DNA of 64,000 nt, taken from positions 142,388,257-142,452,256 of the forward strand of contig OY987298.1 of NCBI GenBank assembly GCA_963920635.1, read 5' to 3'. Shown one piece after another: positions 34,231 to 46,634 of this stretch; position 1 is the stretch's first letter; every line of letters starts with the position of its first letter. The translations under genes and the position numbers were made by a program. The notes under the pieces are model-generated. The model worked only from the letters and a program-made list of their open reading frames with translations, had not been told where the DNA came from and ran no database searches. This DNA comes from Pseudeuparius sepicola. Taxonomy: Eukaryota; Arthropoda; Insecta; Coleoptera; Anthribidae.

Positions 34231-34755
34231 AAAAAATGATAAATAAAAAATTATTAAACATTAAAAAAGGTAGGTACCAATTTAAATTCACCTGCAAGAC
34301 TTGGTTTCCCAAAATTTAAACTATCAATTTTATTTTTCTTTTATATCGATCTGGTTTTTTAATGGTCAATAATAACCTAACCAAACCCTTTCAAATCTGT
34401 TTTGACCATTTTTACTTCATTAGGCCGATCTTTGCAAAGACCTGAAATACATTGGTTTTGAAAAATACCCCCTTTTCCGTACGCCACTGAAATTGACCCA
34501 CCTTCCATAGTTCTTTTTGATTCAAATAACTTAGGCTATAACATGTCCTAAAACGATAAAAAAAACAGAGAAAAAAACCTTTAAAAATAAAAAAATATTG
34601 GGTTCCAATTTAATTTGGCCCACAGAGTATAAATTTAAACAGTTCATACTACTTGCTATTTAGTTCTTAAATTCCTAAAAAGTATGATTTTTCAGCAGAA
34701 ATCGGCGTGTTAACTGCAATTGAGAATTTAATATAATAACTTCCTCAAAAGTTGT

Positions 34756-36690
34756 GGAACACACAAGAGCCGCAAATGTTTTTAAAAGTTAGTTCATATA
34801 ATACACCATTAATATCCTGTTATAACTTATAACTTTGATTATGGCTCAACTTAGGAAGGATCATATAAAAAAAAACAACTATTTATTACTAAAAGCACCA
34901 TTAAACAGTCTTTATTAAGCACGTCTTTCGTCTCTCTCTCATCCCTACGCACAACCATTCCATTCGCTCACCCTCGGTATTCAACCCAACTCAAATTTTA
35001 CTCGAAAAACAACAGTTCATTAACAACACTAAGCACTATCTACAACTGTCCACAGTTCGTCCATCCGCTTTGACACGTCCATCTTGTCGCTCTTCGGCCC
35101 CAGCACCACCTTCCCGGTATTCAGCGCGTTCTTCTCTCCGAGGTACTTTTCCGTCACGTCCTTCAGCCCCTGCTTGTCCACCGCCATCACGTCGGCCCTG
35201 TGCCGCTGCTTTATATCCGGACTCAACCTGGTGAGAAACTCGTCGCAGCCTTTCACGCTCGGCGGTATCGGCTGGTCTTATCGCTTGGAACACGCCCAAT
35301 TTCGCCTCGAATATGTCCTGCGGGGTGACCTTGAACAATTTCTCCTCCAACCACTTGTACGAACCGTCGAATATGTCCAAGGTTTCCAAATTCCTCGGGT
35401 CCCGATAACTGTAAAAGGACAAACAACCGTCTGGGGTCAACCTGGCACCGCCACCGTAGGCCCCGTTCTTTTCCCGAAGTTCCGGATGAAGGTATTTCGA
35501 TGGCAGCAACTTTGCCAGTACCCGGATTTTGGCGTAATCGCAATCGGTGTATGGGGCAGTTAAAATGGCTTTGCTGCAAAAGTTGACAGGGACGTTCAAG
35601 ATGTGATGTTGACAGTTGACGGCATCGGTGGGTGCCCAAACTTTGCCGGTAACGTAAACATGGTCTTCGTTAGTGGGGACTGTCGCCATGTTTTGTGGAA
35701 GATTGTTAATGAAATTTTCATAGGTTGTGGAACACACAAGAGCCACAAATGTTTTTTTACCAGTTCATATAATACACCATTAATATCCTGTTATAACTTA
35801 TAACTTTGATTATGGCTGAAATTAGGAAGGATCATATAAAAAAAAACAACTATTTATTATTAAAAGCACCATTAAACAGTCTTTATTAAGTACGTCTTTC
35901 GTCTCTCTCTCATCCCTACGCACAACCATTCCATTCGCTCACCCTCGGTATTCAACCCAACTCAAATTTTACTCGAAAAACAACAGTTTATTAACAACAC
36001 TAAGCACTATCTACAACTGTCCACAGTTCGTCCATCCGCTTTGACACGTCCATCTTGTCGCTCTTAGGCCCCAGCACCACCTTCCCGGTATTCAGCGCGT
36101 TCTTCTCTCCGAGGTACTTTTCCGTCACGTCCTTCAGCCCCTGCTTGTCCACCGCCATCACGTCGGCCCTGTGCCGCTGCTTTATATCCGGACTCAACCT
36201 GGTGAGAAACTCGTCGCAGCCTTTCACGCTCGGCGGTATCGGCTGGTCTATCGCTTGGAACACGCCCAATTTCGCCTCGAATATGTCCTGCGGGGTGACC
36301 TTGAACAATTTCTCCTCCAACCACTTGTACGAACCGTCGAATATGTCCAAAGTTTCCAAATTCCTCGGGTCCCGATAACTGTAAAAGGACAAACAACCAT
36401 CTGGAGTCAACCTGGCACCGCCACCGTAGGCCCCGTTCTTTTCCCGAAGTTCCGGATGAAGGTATTTCGATGACAGCAACTTTGCCAGTACCCGGATTTT
36501 GGCGTAATCGCAATCGGTGTATGGGGCAGTTAAAATGGCTTTGCTGCAAAAGTTGACAGGGACGTTCAAGATGTGATGTTGACAGTTGACGGCATCGGTA
36601 GGTGCCCAGACTTTGCCGGTCACGTAAACATTGTCTTCGTTAGTGGGGACTGTCGCCATGTTTTGTGGAAGATTGTTAATGAAATTTTCA
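34756..36690 (-). repeat. Tandem duplication of PITRM1 last exon and 3' flank
   Basis: Two direct copies of about 970 bp (about 34758-35727 and 35728-36690) share the C-terminal coding part of the last PITRM1 exon, its 3' UTR and flanking DNA down to a GTGGAACACACAAGAGCC motif. The inner copy (36000-36741) continues upstream to a good acceptor and is the functional exon. The outer copy lacks the acceptor and first ~17 codons and has a one-base insertion (see separate entry). Divergence is low, so the event is recent or an assembly collapse error. Confidence 0.85.
35029..35725 (-). pseudogene. Frameshifted duplicate of PITRM1 terminal exon
   Basis: This copy reads in frame from TYENFINNLPQ to FQAI. 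An extra T near 35279 (GGTCTTATCG versus GGTCTATCG in the intact copy) then shifts the frame to RPADTAERERL. The original C-terminus resumes in another frame and ends WTVVDSA. The splice acceptor is absent, replaced by duplicated 3' flank. The poly(A) hexamer just after the stop in the intact copy (TTTATT on the plus strand near 35986) is TTCATT here. It could be transcribed as part of a longer 3' UTR but should not encode the protease end. Confidence 0.85.
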
Positions 36691-39600
36691 TAGGTGCGCA
36701 GGATGCCGGACTGGTTTTCGGGGGATATGTTGAGAGCAACCCTGAAAAAAACGAAGTTGTCATGGAGACAAAAAACATAAAAATATTTTATTATGGCTCT
36801 TTAAATACAGGGTCCCGATATGAATATGTTTTAATTACATTAAGGCAACCACATATTAAAATAATTATTAGTAATAACAGAAGAATTATTCCATACCTTT
36901 CAAGAAAATAAAATAATCCATATTCATTTTGATTCTAGCTACAGACTTTTTCAAATTTTGATAGTTTTTTTGTCTAAAAGCCTGAGAAAAGGACATAAAC
37001 ACACCTTATTATTTTTCTCGAATGTAATTGTAATATGGATTTCGATGATCCAAAAATTTATTTGGTTGATGGGAATGCAATGATTGTCAGCGTCGTTTAC
37101 AAATTATCACAAAATATAAACTTTTGAATATAATTTTGAAGTTGAAATTTTAACTCGGAGTAATAATAGTATTCTTATACAGACTGTTAATAAAGTATGT
37201 TACAAAATTTCAAGGGAAAATTCCTGGGTCGATTAAAAAAAAGTTCATATGAACATAGTTCCCCTTTTTGAGATACAGAATGTTGAAATTTTCAGAAAAC
37301 TCAAAAATTTTGAATAACTTTTCTGTAAATGAATAAATTGAAGCCAAACTTGGTAGTTGCTAGTCCTAAATCGAGCCCCAAATTATGGTAGTATACTAGT
37401 CTTCTGCAGCTGCCAGTGGCTTAGTTACGAGAGATCAACATTGCTTAATTTGGATAGACCATAAAAATCTCTACAAAAATCTTTTTTTTTTACTTTTATT
37501 AAATAACACAATTGCAACCAGCTAGGCCCACTTATTATTGTCTTTTAAGTTTGGCTTTAATTTATCCATTATTTAAAGAAAAGTTATTCAAAATTTTCGA
37601 TGTCTTTCTGGAAATTTCAACATCCTGTAGTTCCTTAAATAACTAGGTATATTCATTATGAACTTTTTTCTTAAAATCGACCCAGGAATCTTGCCTTCAA
37701 ATTTTATGACATACTTTTTAACACCCTGTATAATTAACCGGGTAAGGCCCAAGACTACATCTTGACTATTTAAAAAATAAAAATGGTTCTGTTGTAATAC
37801 AGTTGAGATAACTGTATAAAAGAGTTATGAAAATGTCATAATGCAAAAACTATCAAAGTGAAATACAAAAAACTGTTGCAACTTCTTGCAAGTTATTTAA
37901 ATAAAATAATATTTGACCTGTAACCAGGGACTCTTTAAAGTAAGGAGACCCAACTTTCCAATGTGAGGCCTATTCTTTCCTCATTCTAATGGTATCAGTG
38001 ATGCCAAGTATGCCATTTTATTGGAGAATCTATGAATATAATAGGTACTTTGATTGTTAGTAAAAATTAATAATGGTTTCCATGATTACTAAAAATTAAA
38101 CTTGACAATGTTGTGTCTAAGTGCAGAATATGGCAACTGACAAATGAAACAAATTTATTTTATAGATGAAAGTGATTTCCAGCAATTATTTCCACGAATT
38201 TAAGTAGCAAGTATGATAAGTCAGTGCCGATTTTGCTTATTTAGAATTTGTCGCGATAGCACCTTGTAACCAGGTTCCTCAATCCATTTGTAATATGTAT
38301 ACTTGAACTTTCTTCCCTTGTTGAATGTATCTACCCAAAGAACTTTCACAGATTTCGGGATGGACTAATAAGATTAGGTCTAGTAGTTCTAATGATGTAG
38401 TTTTTCTCGGTGTTCGTTATAAAATTTTTGTAATTTTATTTCTCTCCCAAGGTACCTCACAAACTTAAAATAAACTTGTAGTCATAGATAAAAACACTTT
38501 AAAAAAGGACCTGACTGAAGCTACCTGCTTAATAATTTAAAATTTATGAAAAACGATTATTTTTTTGAACTACCTACTTATACGTAATGCCCACGTAATG
38601 GGAATTACAGGATTACTAAAGGTGATACAGGAAAAATCTGGTTGAAATTATTGGGACTAAAGTACGATTCACGAATTATGGCGTACACGTCATCAATTTA
38701 CGTCACTGAATCAAGCAAATCGAGGCTGCATCCTCCAGTGCTGTAGATTTAAATGGGGAAAATTTATACTTGTAAAAGCAACCAGATATACCAGATACCC
38801 AGTTTTTTCACCCCGGTGAATTCACTCAAATTTAAATTGTAAAATAATGCGTTTTACCATCATCTTTTTAAAGAAGTTATAATATTAGGTATGTGTGTGG
38901 TTTTACTTTTATATCTTATAATTATACATTTTACCTCGCCTTGACATTGTAAAGTGATAGTCTGACTATCTATACCCCGATTACTATAAGAAGTCCCGAT
39001 TTTGTCAGATGACATTCTCCACAAAATCCCTAGGAATTTTCTGTTAACCATGGGTATGACATTGGTATATGCGTCGCAATCAGTTAATGACGTCACTCAT
39101 TGATTTATGATGTGAAAAGTTACCCAAGTGATACAAAAAAAAGAACATAATAAAATAAAAACCCTATTGCAATCACGATTATACCACTAGAAATAAAAAT
39201 AACTATGACTGCAACTCATTTTAATAATAATTTCAAAGGTCATGGAAACACTTTCATTTTGGTATTTTGGGATAATCAGCTACTTGCGGCTGCATACTCA
39301 GGCAAATTTTATTTCGGTGTTGTGAAAGTGACAGTGAAGGTTTTCCGGATCGTTCAAAAAGGTTCTAACTTTGGGCAGTGAAAATATTCGCGGGTTTAGT
39401 ACGTTTCGTGAGTTTTACCGTTATCTGTGTTGTTCTTGTTCGTGTTATTAGTAGTTGTTCATTGTGCAAATGGGCTCGTTACTGACCTGGACTTATGACC
39501 CGATTGCATTTTTTTCTGCATTGATGCCAACTTAGGATGGCCAAATTACCAATTGACAGTCCCAGTAAGGACTTCTTAAAATAATTAGACTATACTTATA

Positions 39601-42600
39601 GCAATGTAGAAACGTGAAAGAAAATTTAACATTTAACTACACACACACCGAATTCAACTAGAAAGCAAACTTACTTTCTGAATACATATTCTAAATAACA
39701 TTTCTGACTTCCATTTTCGCTTCCTCTGGCAAGTCCGTGGTTTTGTTTTTTTGTCGAGGTACATATTTCGCGGCAGAAGTAGTTGGATTTTCCTGGGGAC
39801 CATCTTGACCCTCTGCTCTCTGCACTTCGTAGGAAATGCGTGAAACAGTGCGTAAACTAATGCCCAAAGCTTGAGAAACACGCTGAAAAATATTTGATTC
39901 CATAATCACTATCTACTGCCATAATGTTTGCAATTTACTTTTTGGACTGTGTGAACTGGTAAAAGTGGTCCTCCGTTGCGTTTTTCATCTTTGAAATAAT
40001 TTAATAACTTCGCTACAATTTCTCTGGCTTGCAAATTAAGTCTGTGGCCAGGCATCTTAAGATTATTAGGAAATGTTTATTCACAAACCCGTAACGCAGT
40101 AACAGATATTACCAAAGCCAAACTATTATTACAAAACTTATAGCAAAATAATCCACATCAAGAACAAGTAAAAACTAAGAGCCAAACTTGAAAACAAAGA
40201 AAATTCTTAAAAATACGCACAAAATGACAGAATTTCTAAATTTATGCTGTGACAGTGACGTATCCTTCCCGAGCCGGCGGTTATGAACTCTACGCTATAC
40301 GACCTATTGGCATCTTTGTCTGACACATGCACGGACGGATTGAAGTCAGCCAAACGTATGTCGACTAATCAAAGACAAAAGGGTGTATGCAGTAAATCAG
40401 TTCTGGGCGTATAAGAATAGGTCTTGTGTTTCTGATTGATATAAAAATTGATGACGTGTACGCCATAATTCGTGAATCGTACTTTATTACAGGCGGCCGC
40501 ATTACCTTTAATTGACACATCTGAGTATCTCGAAATTAGAAAACTTAAAAATTGTGAATTGCGATGGGAAATATTTTGCCTCCTTTAGAATCTATGGCAC
40601 TGGCATGTCACATAAAACCTGATGGCAGTTGGACACTGACATATAACATAACCTTGTACCAGCCCACTTATGTGGTCCCCTTGGAGTATACAGAAAACAA
40701 ACTTCCCCTCAAGGCTTCACTTTTCCTATGTGATAGACTGTGACATGCTGGGTCCCCTTATTTTAATGAATCCCCGCCTATAACTAACTTCAACCCCAAA
40801 GTTTACCACCACCCCCCTCCTCACCTCATTTTCTTCCTATCGAACAATATCTTCGCTATGTTGGTCAGCTCGTCCAGCATCGCCCTGTAGTTCGATATGT
40901 GCACCAGCCTCTTCATGTACGATATGTGCTGCAGCCCCGACAGCAGTTCCACCTGGTACGCCGATCCCGACACCAGGCTGGACGCCGACTGCATCGCGTA
41001 CGCGTGGCCGGCGTCGGCGACGCCGTGCGTCAAATTCGACATGTACAGCTGCACCAACATCTTGAACCGTTCGGGGTCCTTGAGCCGGCTCAACGTGAAC
41101 AATTGCGACCACAGCTCCCACATCGGCTCGACGTTCTTTTCCAGACAATAGCTCGCGAGCAGTATGCCGGGTTCGTACGAGTGTAAATTGTACAGGCTCT
41201 CCGCTATGTGGTTGTTGAAGTGGAGCCCCGAGGTTTTCCGGTTCGCCAAACTGTCGAACTGGAGGTGGTTCAACTTGTCGGTGCCCAGTTTGGTTATGAT
41301 GTTGCAGAAAAGCGGGACGAGCATTTGCTGTTCTTGGGTGAGCTCGTTTGTGTTCAGAATAGCTTTAAAGTATACGATTCCGTTCGAGTTTACTTTGTTT
41401 ACGTGAGTAGGGACGGTATTTATTGTAACGTTGACTTTCTCGACACGTTCAACATCCGGACTAATATCGTCGATCACTAACGTCGGTAGCAAACTTATAT
41501 CCTCCTCCATATTCTGCACTTTTTGTAATTCTTTGCATTTTTCGAATATTTGCTTACGTTGCGACTCGGACAGACTTTTCGTTTTCTTTTTAATCAACAT
41601 TTTTTCTTGCTTTTCGAGTTTGTCTTCAAATTCTTTATCTGGCGACATTTTAAGAATCAACCTATGGGTATTTTCCTGAAAATATTTCTTGACAACTTCC
41701 TGCAAGTATTGGCCATTACCTTTCATCTCGTTTCTTAACTTTTCAATCAAATTATTCACTTGCAAAGCAGTCAAAACTTCAGTCGAGTGATTCCAAGTGG
41801 GGGCTACTCCAAAAAGCAAATTAAGCCCGAAATTTTTGGTTTCATGTTTTATGGAAAGCTCGTATCTATGCAAAACTGATTCCACGTGCTGCGCTTCAAA
41901 GCCTTTCGTCACAACATCTTCAACAGTTTTGTCAAAGATGTTCACAACTTTATCAAAATCCTCGGTTTTTAACCCTTGTAGACCTATCGTGAAAACGGTG
42001 TCTCTAGGTTGGGTATCGAAGCCAGTTGATGGTGTATAACCCCCCGAAAAGTTTGGTTCAATCATCGATTTATAAAATGGTGAATTTGGGCCCCTTATAA
42101 GAAGCTCAATCACGAATTGCATCAGAAAAGTTTCGTATATGTTTGTGTTATCGGAGAGAAGCAACGAAATGCACAGGGTGTTCTGTTTTTCCATGGGTTC
42201 CCCCATTTTATCAAACCTACAAATGATCTGTTCTCTCCTAGCCTCTTTCCAGTGTTTGTGGCGTGGGACTACAGTATGATTGGGAGATTCAAAGGTATAC
42301 TTTGACAAATATTCACTGTTCAAATATTCCAAAGTCGGCAGCAAGGGAAAATTGCCGTAAGAATAAAATCTGCAATTGCTCGGATGGTAGTGTTCCTTAT
42401 GAAAGTTTTTGAGATCTTCCCATGTTAAATCCGGTATAACCATTGGATCACCACCAGAAACGACACCGTAAGTATGATCCGGCAATATTAAATTTTGCAA
42501 TTTTTGTCCTAAAATATTTTCGTTTTCAGAAAACACTCCTTTCATTTCGTTGTAAACAACGCCTTTAATTATTATGTCTGTATTTGCATTGTTTGGATCA

Positions 42601-43181
42601 ACATTCTCAAGTCTCCAACCTTCTTGCATAAAATCTAACTCGCTTAACTGCGGTTTAAATACAGCATCCAAATAAATTTTTTGCAAATTTTTGAAATCCG
42701 TGTAATTTTGGGTACTGAATGGGTACATTGTATAGTCCGATCCTGTCATAGCATTCATAAAAGTTGCTAACGATCGATTTAGCATTTTGAAAAATGGATC
42801 CCGGACAGGATATAGCTCGGAACCGCACAATACAGTGTGTTCTAAAATATGTGGCAGCCCTGTACTGTTTTTTGGTGTTGTTCGGAAATTAATAGAAAAA
42901 ACATTGTTGTTGTCATTTCGGTACAAATGCAAGTATTCCGCTTTAGTTTTTTCATGGGTTAAGTACACTGCGGTGATACGGAAATCTTCAACCTTTTTTA
43001 TTTCTTTCACGTAGAAGCCGTGGTATTTCTCATTGATTTTGAAGGTGTGAGTGTCATTTACATTGAGGTCTGTTTTAGTCTTGACCGCTTGTGCAAAGTT
43101 TCTCGTGAATTTTTGAAGGGACTTGATCGGCTTGACGTATGCTGACAGGTTTCGTGCCCACAACATCTTGGTCTTATACAT
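36000..43181 (-). CDS. PITRM1: Presequence protease, mitochondrial
   Basis: M16C metalloprotease that degrades cleaved mitochondrial targeting peptides and other short peptides in the matrix. Coding exons are 43181-40825 and 36741-36000; donor ATGAG/GTGAGG and acceptor TTTTTTCAG split an Arg codon. The product is 1032 residues, matching the ~1037 of vertebrate PITRM1. The inverted zinc motif HILEH is at 111-115 and the third zinc ligand is probably E212 (VVYNEMKG), at the family spacing. Residues 6-35 look like an amphipathic Arg/Lys-rich presequence. An acceptor (ATTTTCAG) ends five bases upstream of the ATG, so there is a 5' UTR intron. A GTAAGTG donor at 43948 is a candidate end of the leader exon. 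The 4.1 kb intron holds a Tc1/mariner-like element and a foldback element. Confidence 0.95.
37175..37734. repeat. Foldback element in the PITRM1 intron
   Basis: Inverted arms begin TTATACAG on the left and end CACCCTGTATAA on the right, sharing CCTGGGTCGATT / AATCGACCCAGG. About 560 bp, no ORF. Confidence 0.65.
38660..40484 (-). mobile_element. Tc1/mariner-like element with TA target site
   Basis: Inverted ends of about 39 bp start AAGTACGATTCACGAATTAT and are flanked by TA (38658-38659, 40485-40486). The element is 1825 bp and lies in the PITRM1 intron. It encodes a short helix-turn-helix protein but I see no DDE catalytic domain. A rearranged partial relative is at about 57275-57885. Confidence 0.7.
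39691..40055 (-). CDS. Transposase N-terminal HTH protein, 102 aa
   Basis: Two exons, 40055-39939 and 39882-39691, join in phase 0 at TVQK/RVSQ (donor AAA/GTAAAT, acceptor ATTTTTCAG). It starts MPGHRLNLQAREIVAKLLNY, the usual opening of IS630/Tc1-type transposases from arthropods. It continues with a helix-turn-helix, RVSQALGISLRTVSRI, at residues 40-55. A stop follows at 102 residues, before any catalytic domain. Likely a truncated, non-catalytic remnant. Confidence 0.6.
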
Positions 43182-43186
43182 TAAAG

Positions 43187-44064
43187 CTGAAAATATTTAA
43201 AAAAGTACAGTTTTTGCTCTAAAACAAATTATTGACCAGCTTCCCAGCACAATAAAACAATGTGTGTCTTATCCTTATCAATAATATCTTACAAAGTTTC
43301 TGTCAAGGGCCTTAGACACACTATATGATTTTAGCATCGTTGACAATATTTGGAAAAGTTTGTCATGTTTTGAAAATTAATTATTTCAAATTTTTAAGAA
43401 ATGATGCAAATGCAAAATGTGGCTATTCAATTTCCTTATACAAACTTGCTTGGCTGCCAATAAAATATGTGCTATCTTTATGAAAATACATGGGAATACT
43501 GAAAATGTTATTTATTTTTTATCATCACTTAATAAAACAGAAGACTTCAATCTCGTCACATTTTTGTTTCATGAAACTTCCCTCGAAATTTAATATTACC
43601 GAGGGCTACTAGCTATATTCTTGGGGCTATATTTCAGGAATAGGAATCTAGTCATGGGACTTCTGGCTGTCATTCCAAGTATCGCTAAGTTATTCTAAAA
43701 TGCAATCGAGAGCTCGGAGAAGTGTCCTGTGTTCTGGATAAAAAGCAACTTTCTACTAATAATGTTTTCAGCAATAACTGCTCCTTTTGATTCGAATCAA
43801 AAATTCTAGGCACCAGCGGCACCAGTAAAAATGTTCTAATAAGAAACTTGCTGGGAAGCTTGAAAATGATTTCGAAATGTTCCAATAAAATCGTTTATTT
43901 ACTATAAATATACCTAAGTAATTAAAGAATGACTTATTTAGCACTTACTTTTCTTTTCTTCAGAAATTGCACGAAACCTTCACCAGTTCCAACAATTATT
44001 TCGGCACTAGAAAATATCGACATAACCTCAAACTAAACACAGCGCATCAATCAAAGACTTACGT
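43187..44064 (-). promoter_or_regulatory. PITRM1 5' intron and probable leader exon/promoter
   Basis: An acceptor at 43187 and a GTAAGTGC donor (43948-43941) suggest that a leader exon ends at 43949. Its start is unknown. Another GTAAGTC donor follows the upstream gene's stop at 44062. A TTTATT near 43891 would serve as AATAAA for the upstream gene, so termination of one gene and initiation of the next appear interleaved. Confidence 0.35.
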
Positions 44065-45263
44065 TCAAGCGCAAATATTTTCCCAACCGGTAACTTTGAC
44101 GCTAGTATAATTCGAAACAGCCACAAAATGCGCTTTATACAGGATGTCTCTGTGCGTGTTGTTCTAGAGAGAACGAAATACGTGAAAATAAGTTGCAAAA
44201 TAGGCGAATATTCGGACTTACCGAAGGCCGACTATTGGACGGTATGTCGTAGCACTCGAAACATTGAACGTTAACCGCAGTTTTCTCGGAATTTGGAGTC
44301 AAATCGCACTTTTTGCACTGCACTTCGGAGGTGGGATCGCCTTCGGAACCAAGGACAAAGTCTTCAGGCGCTGGCACACCTGGAAAGTCTGGGCAAGGCA
44401 CGTAAGGATTCTGGAATACGAGAAATAATTCACGAGAGAATGTTCCGGTTTGTTTATCGTTGGTCTGTACTGTATCGGCTTTATTTTTGTGAAAAACGTC
44501 CAAAGTTTGTTGAAAGCAATTCGAAGAAGCACAATTTTTGATTTTTCCAGTGATTTTCAAATGATTTCTTCAAAAATTTGCTGGTCAAACGACTCAAACG
44601 TCAAAAACCCATACTGTTAAATTTACAACAAAGGCGCTTTCATTTGTTCGACGGGTTACTATAAAAGTTTAAAAGTGGTATTTTTATGGCTCTGGTGCAC
44701 TGGAATATCAAACACCCTATCGGCTCTCAAGATTCTCGACTCGATTCTTCCTCATTTTTTTTTGTAATTTACAAAAGACTATTTTAATAAAGAATTGATT
44801 AAATCACTAATAATGCTGAATGCTATAGAAACTAATGACATCACTATTGAAATTTCAAATTAAAAATTGGGGCTGTTTTTTGAACATTAATGTGTGATAG
44901 CATATTGAGCAAAGGAATCTTTACTCAATGTTAAAAGTGAAAATTACTTACACCACTGATTACCCCTGTAGGATCGGCGTCAGGAAATGGGCATTTCCCG
45001 ATTATTTCTCTCATAGGAAGTTCGTCAGAACAATGGACTTTATTTGTGTCCGGCTCTAATATGCTAAAGGCAAAAGGTATTGGGTCACCGTAGGGGAACT
45101 TCACGTTGCAAGGTGGGTCGTAGGTTTCGGGAATGTCGCTGTTCAAATCTACAGAAACTTTTGTGGGTCGATTAAGAAAAAAGAAAAACAACGTGCACTT
45201 ACCTACTAGTTCTATTGTCGAACAAATTAGGAGAATAATGGTAAATATTAAAATGTTTATCAT
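44065..45263 (-). CDS. Small secreted cysteine-rich protein, unrecognised
   Basis: I assemble four exons: 45263-45203, 45148-44952, 44410-44222 and 44163-44065, giving 181 residues. Introns are 54, 541 and 58 nt; donors are all GTAAGT and acceptors are good. Residues 1-19 (MINILIFTIILLICSTIEL) are a clear signal peptide. The mature part has about ten cysteines, including CKKC and CFEC pairs, and a final N-glycosylation site NYT before GWENICA and TGA. I do not recognise the family. The first two introns and start are well supported. The last exon is less so: without its 58-nt intron, exon 3 would run to a stop at 44135. The gene ends about 115 nt before the candidate PITRM1 leader-exon donor, so the two transcripts may overlap. 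Confidence 0.6.
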
Positions 45264-46243
45264 TTTCTGTGTTGCTAAAAGGAACGGGAATTTTGAAATT
45301 TTATGTTGAATTTTGAATTTATGTCAAGATGACAGGACGAAACTATACCGTAGTTAAATTGGTAGTAACCAGTTCATTTACGAAATATCTTCATACTAGA
45401 AAACCAGTAACGCATTTTGTGTATTGTTGGTTGCATAGCGATGGTAAGTTTAGGAAACTCAGAAAAATACGTTTTTTATTTTTCTGAGAGGAAACTCAAG
45501 TTTCTCTAACCTAACCTATATATTTTGTGAAGTTTCTGTGATTAAACTATTGTAAGAAATAGAAAATTAATTATTACAAAGGGTCTTTCTAATAAGAATA
45601 TTCTCGATATTGTGTGTATAGTATAAAGAAAAGGGCCGCGGTGGCGACGTTTGTAGCGTCGCAGAACTAGGTATTTAGACTGCATGTTTTTCTGCCTTCG
45701 ATCGACCTTGGTTCAAATCGAGGTCGAGGCGTCGAGGCACGACAAACAGAAAACGGTATGTCCGCGCGCAGGTGCTGTGACGTCAACGGTGACGCTTATT
45801 CGACAAAATCATGGCTTACTTTTATTTTTAAACGGAAATTTAACTCATTTTATAGTGAGCCAGGCAACCACATAATATACACCACGATGTCTCAAGGTGT
45901 TTATACCCCAGAAAAGGACTTCTGGGTTTATACATTCTATTTTTGGATTTAACTTGACGCGAAATTGATAACTGACGTATGTCAGTGAGACTAATTTCAG
46001 GACTGCTTTTTTATAAGTTGGCCGCGCTTTTGTCGAAGTGACGTAGATGCGCAGAAGAGTTTAATTTTCGTTCTCCTACCTGGCATACCGTTATCTGTGT
46101 ATCGTGGGTCCAGGCAGACTACATGCACACGTCTTTATGGAAAAACACCACTGATGGCCAAGAGCGCTGGAAAAATTGTGAATTCACGGTATTGCTTCTG
46201 AATAGCTTCATCAGTGTGATTGATTTACTAGGTAATTATTGTC
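45264..46243. other. Intergenic, no gene seen
   Basis: Lies upstream of the cysteine-rich protein gene and probably includes its promoter. Frames of 60-64 codons at 45684-45952 show no supporting features. Confidence 0.4.
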
Positions 46244-46474
46244 CTACATTCACTGGGATTACTACGGTTTTCTAGGGTTTTCCATAGTAAGTATAAGTAC
46301 CTACCTGAGCGAATGCTCTCCTAGTTCTATCGGGAAAAGTTGGCCCTAACCGCAAATGGCAACGAAGGCAAAATACTAGTAATTGCCCCCCTCCCCCGCA
46401 CAAGCCTTCAGTTGCTTCTGGGGTACTCCTAGTTTGGAGTATTGTGAGGGTGAGAATAAATTATTATTATTATG
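46244..46474 (+). repeat. SINE/non-LTR tail, copy 3
   Basis: Matches 464-672 including the start CACTGGGATTACTACGG and ends GAGAATAAATTATTATTATT. It has an extra ~20 bp after TTTTCCATAGTA compared with copy 1. Confidence 0.6.
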
Positions 46475-46634
46475 TCAGTTGGCGGTATGGATTAAAAAAA
46501 AAACTCCAATCATAGCATTTTTGGTCTGAGGATTAATAAACCTTACCCTGTACAATATAGTGAACCTTCACTCACAGACCGCAGATAGAAGCGGAGACAC
46601 TATATAGTTGTCTCTGGATAGAAGCAATAAATAA

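Noticed and set aside
35036..35746. A second, complete PITRM1-like gene
   Set aside because: It lacks an acceptor, the zinc-binding half and a continuous frame; it is a partial tandem duplicate.
40837..41480. Frames antisense to PITRM1
   Set aside because: Shadows of the long conserved protease exon.
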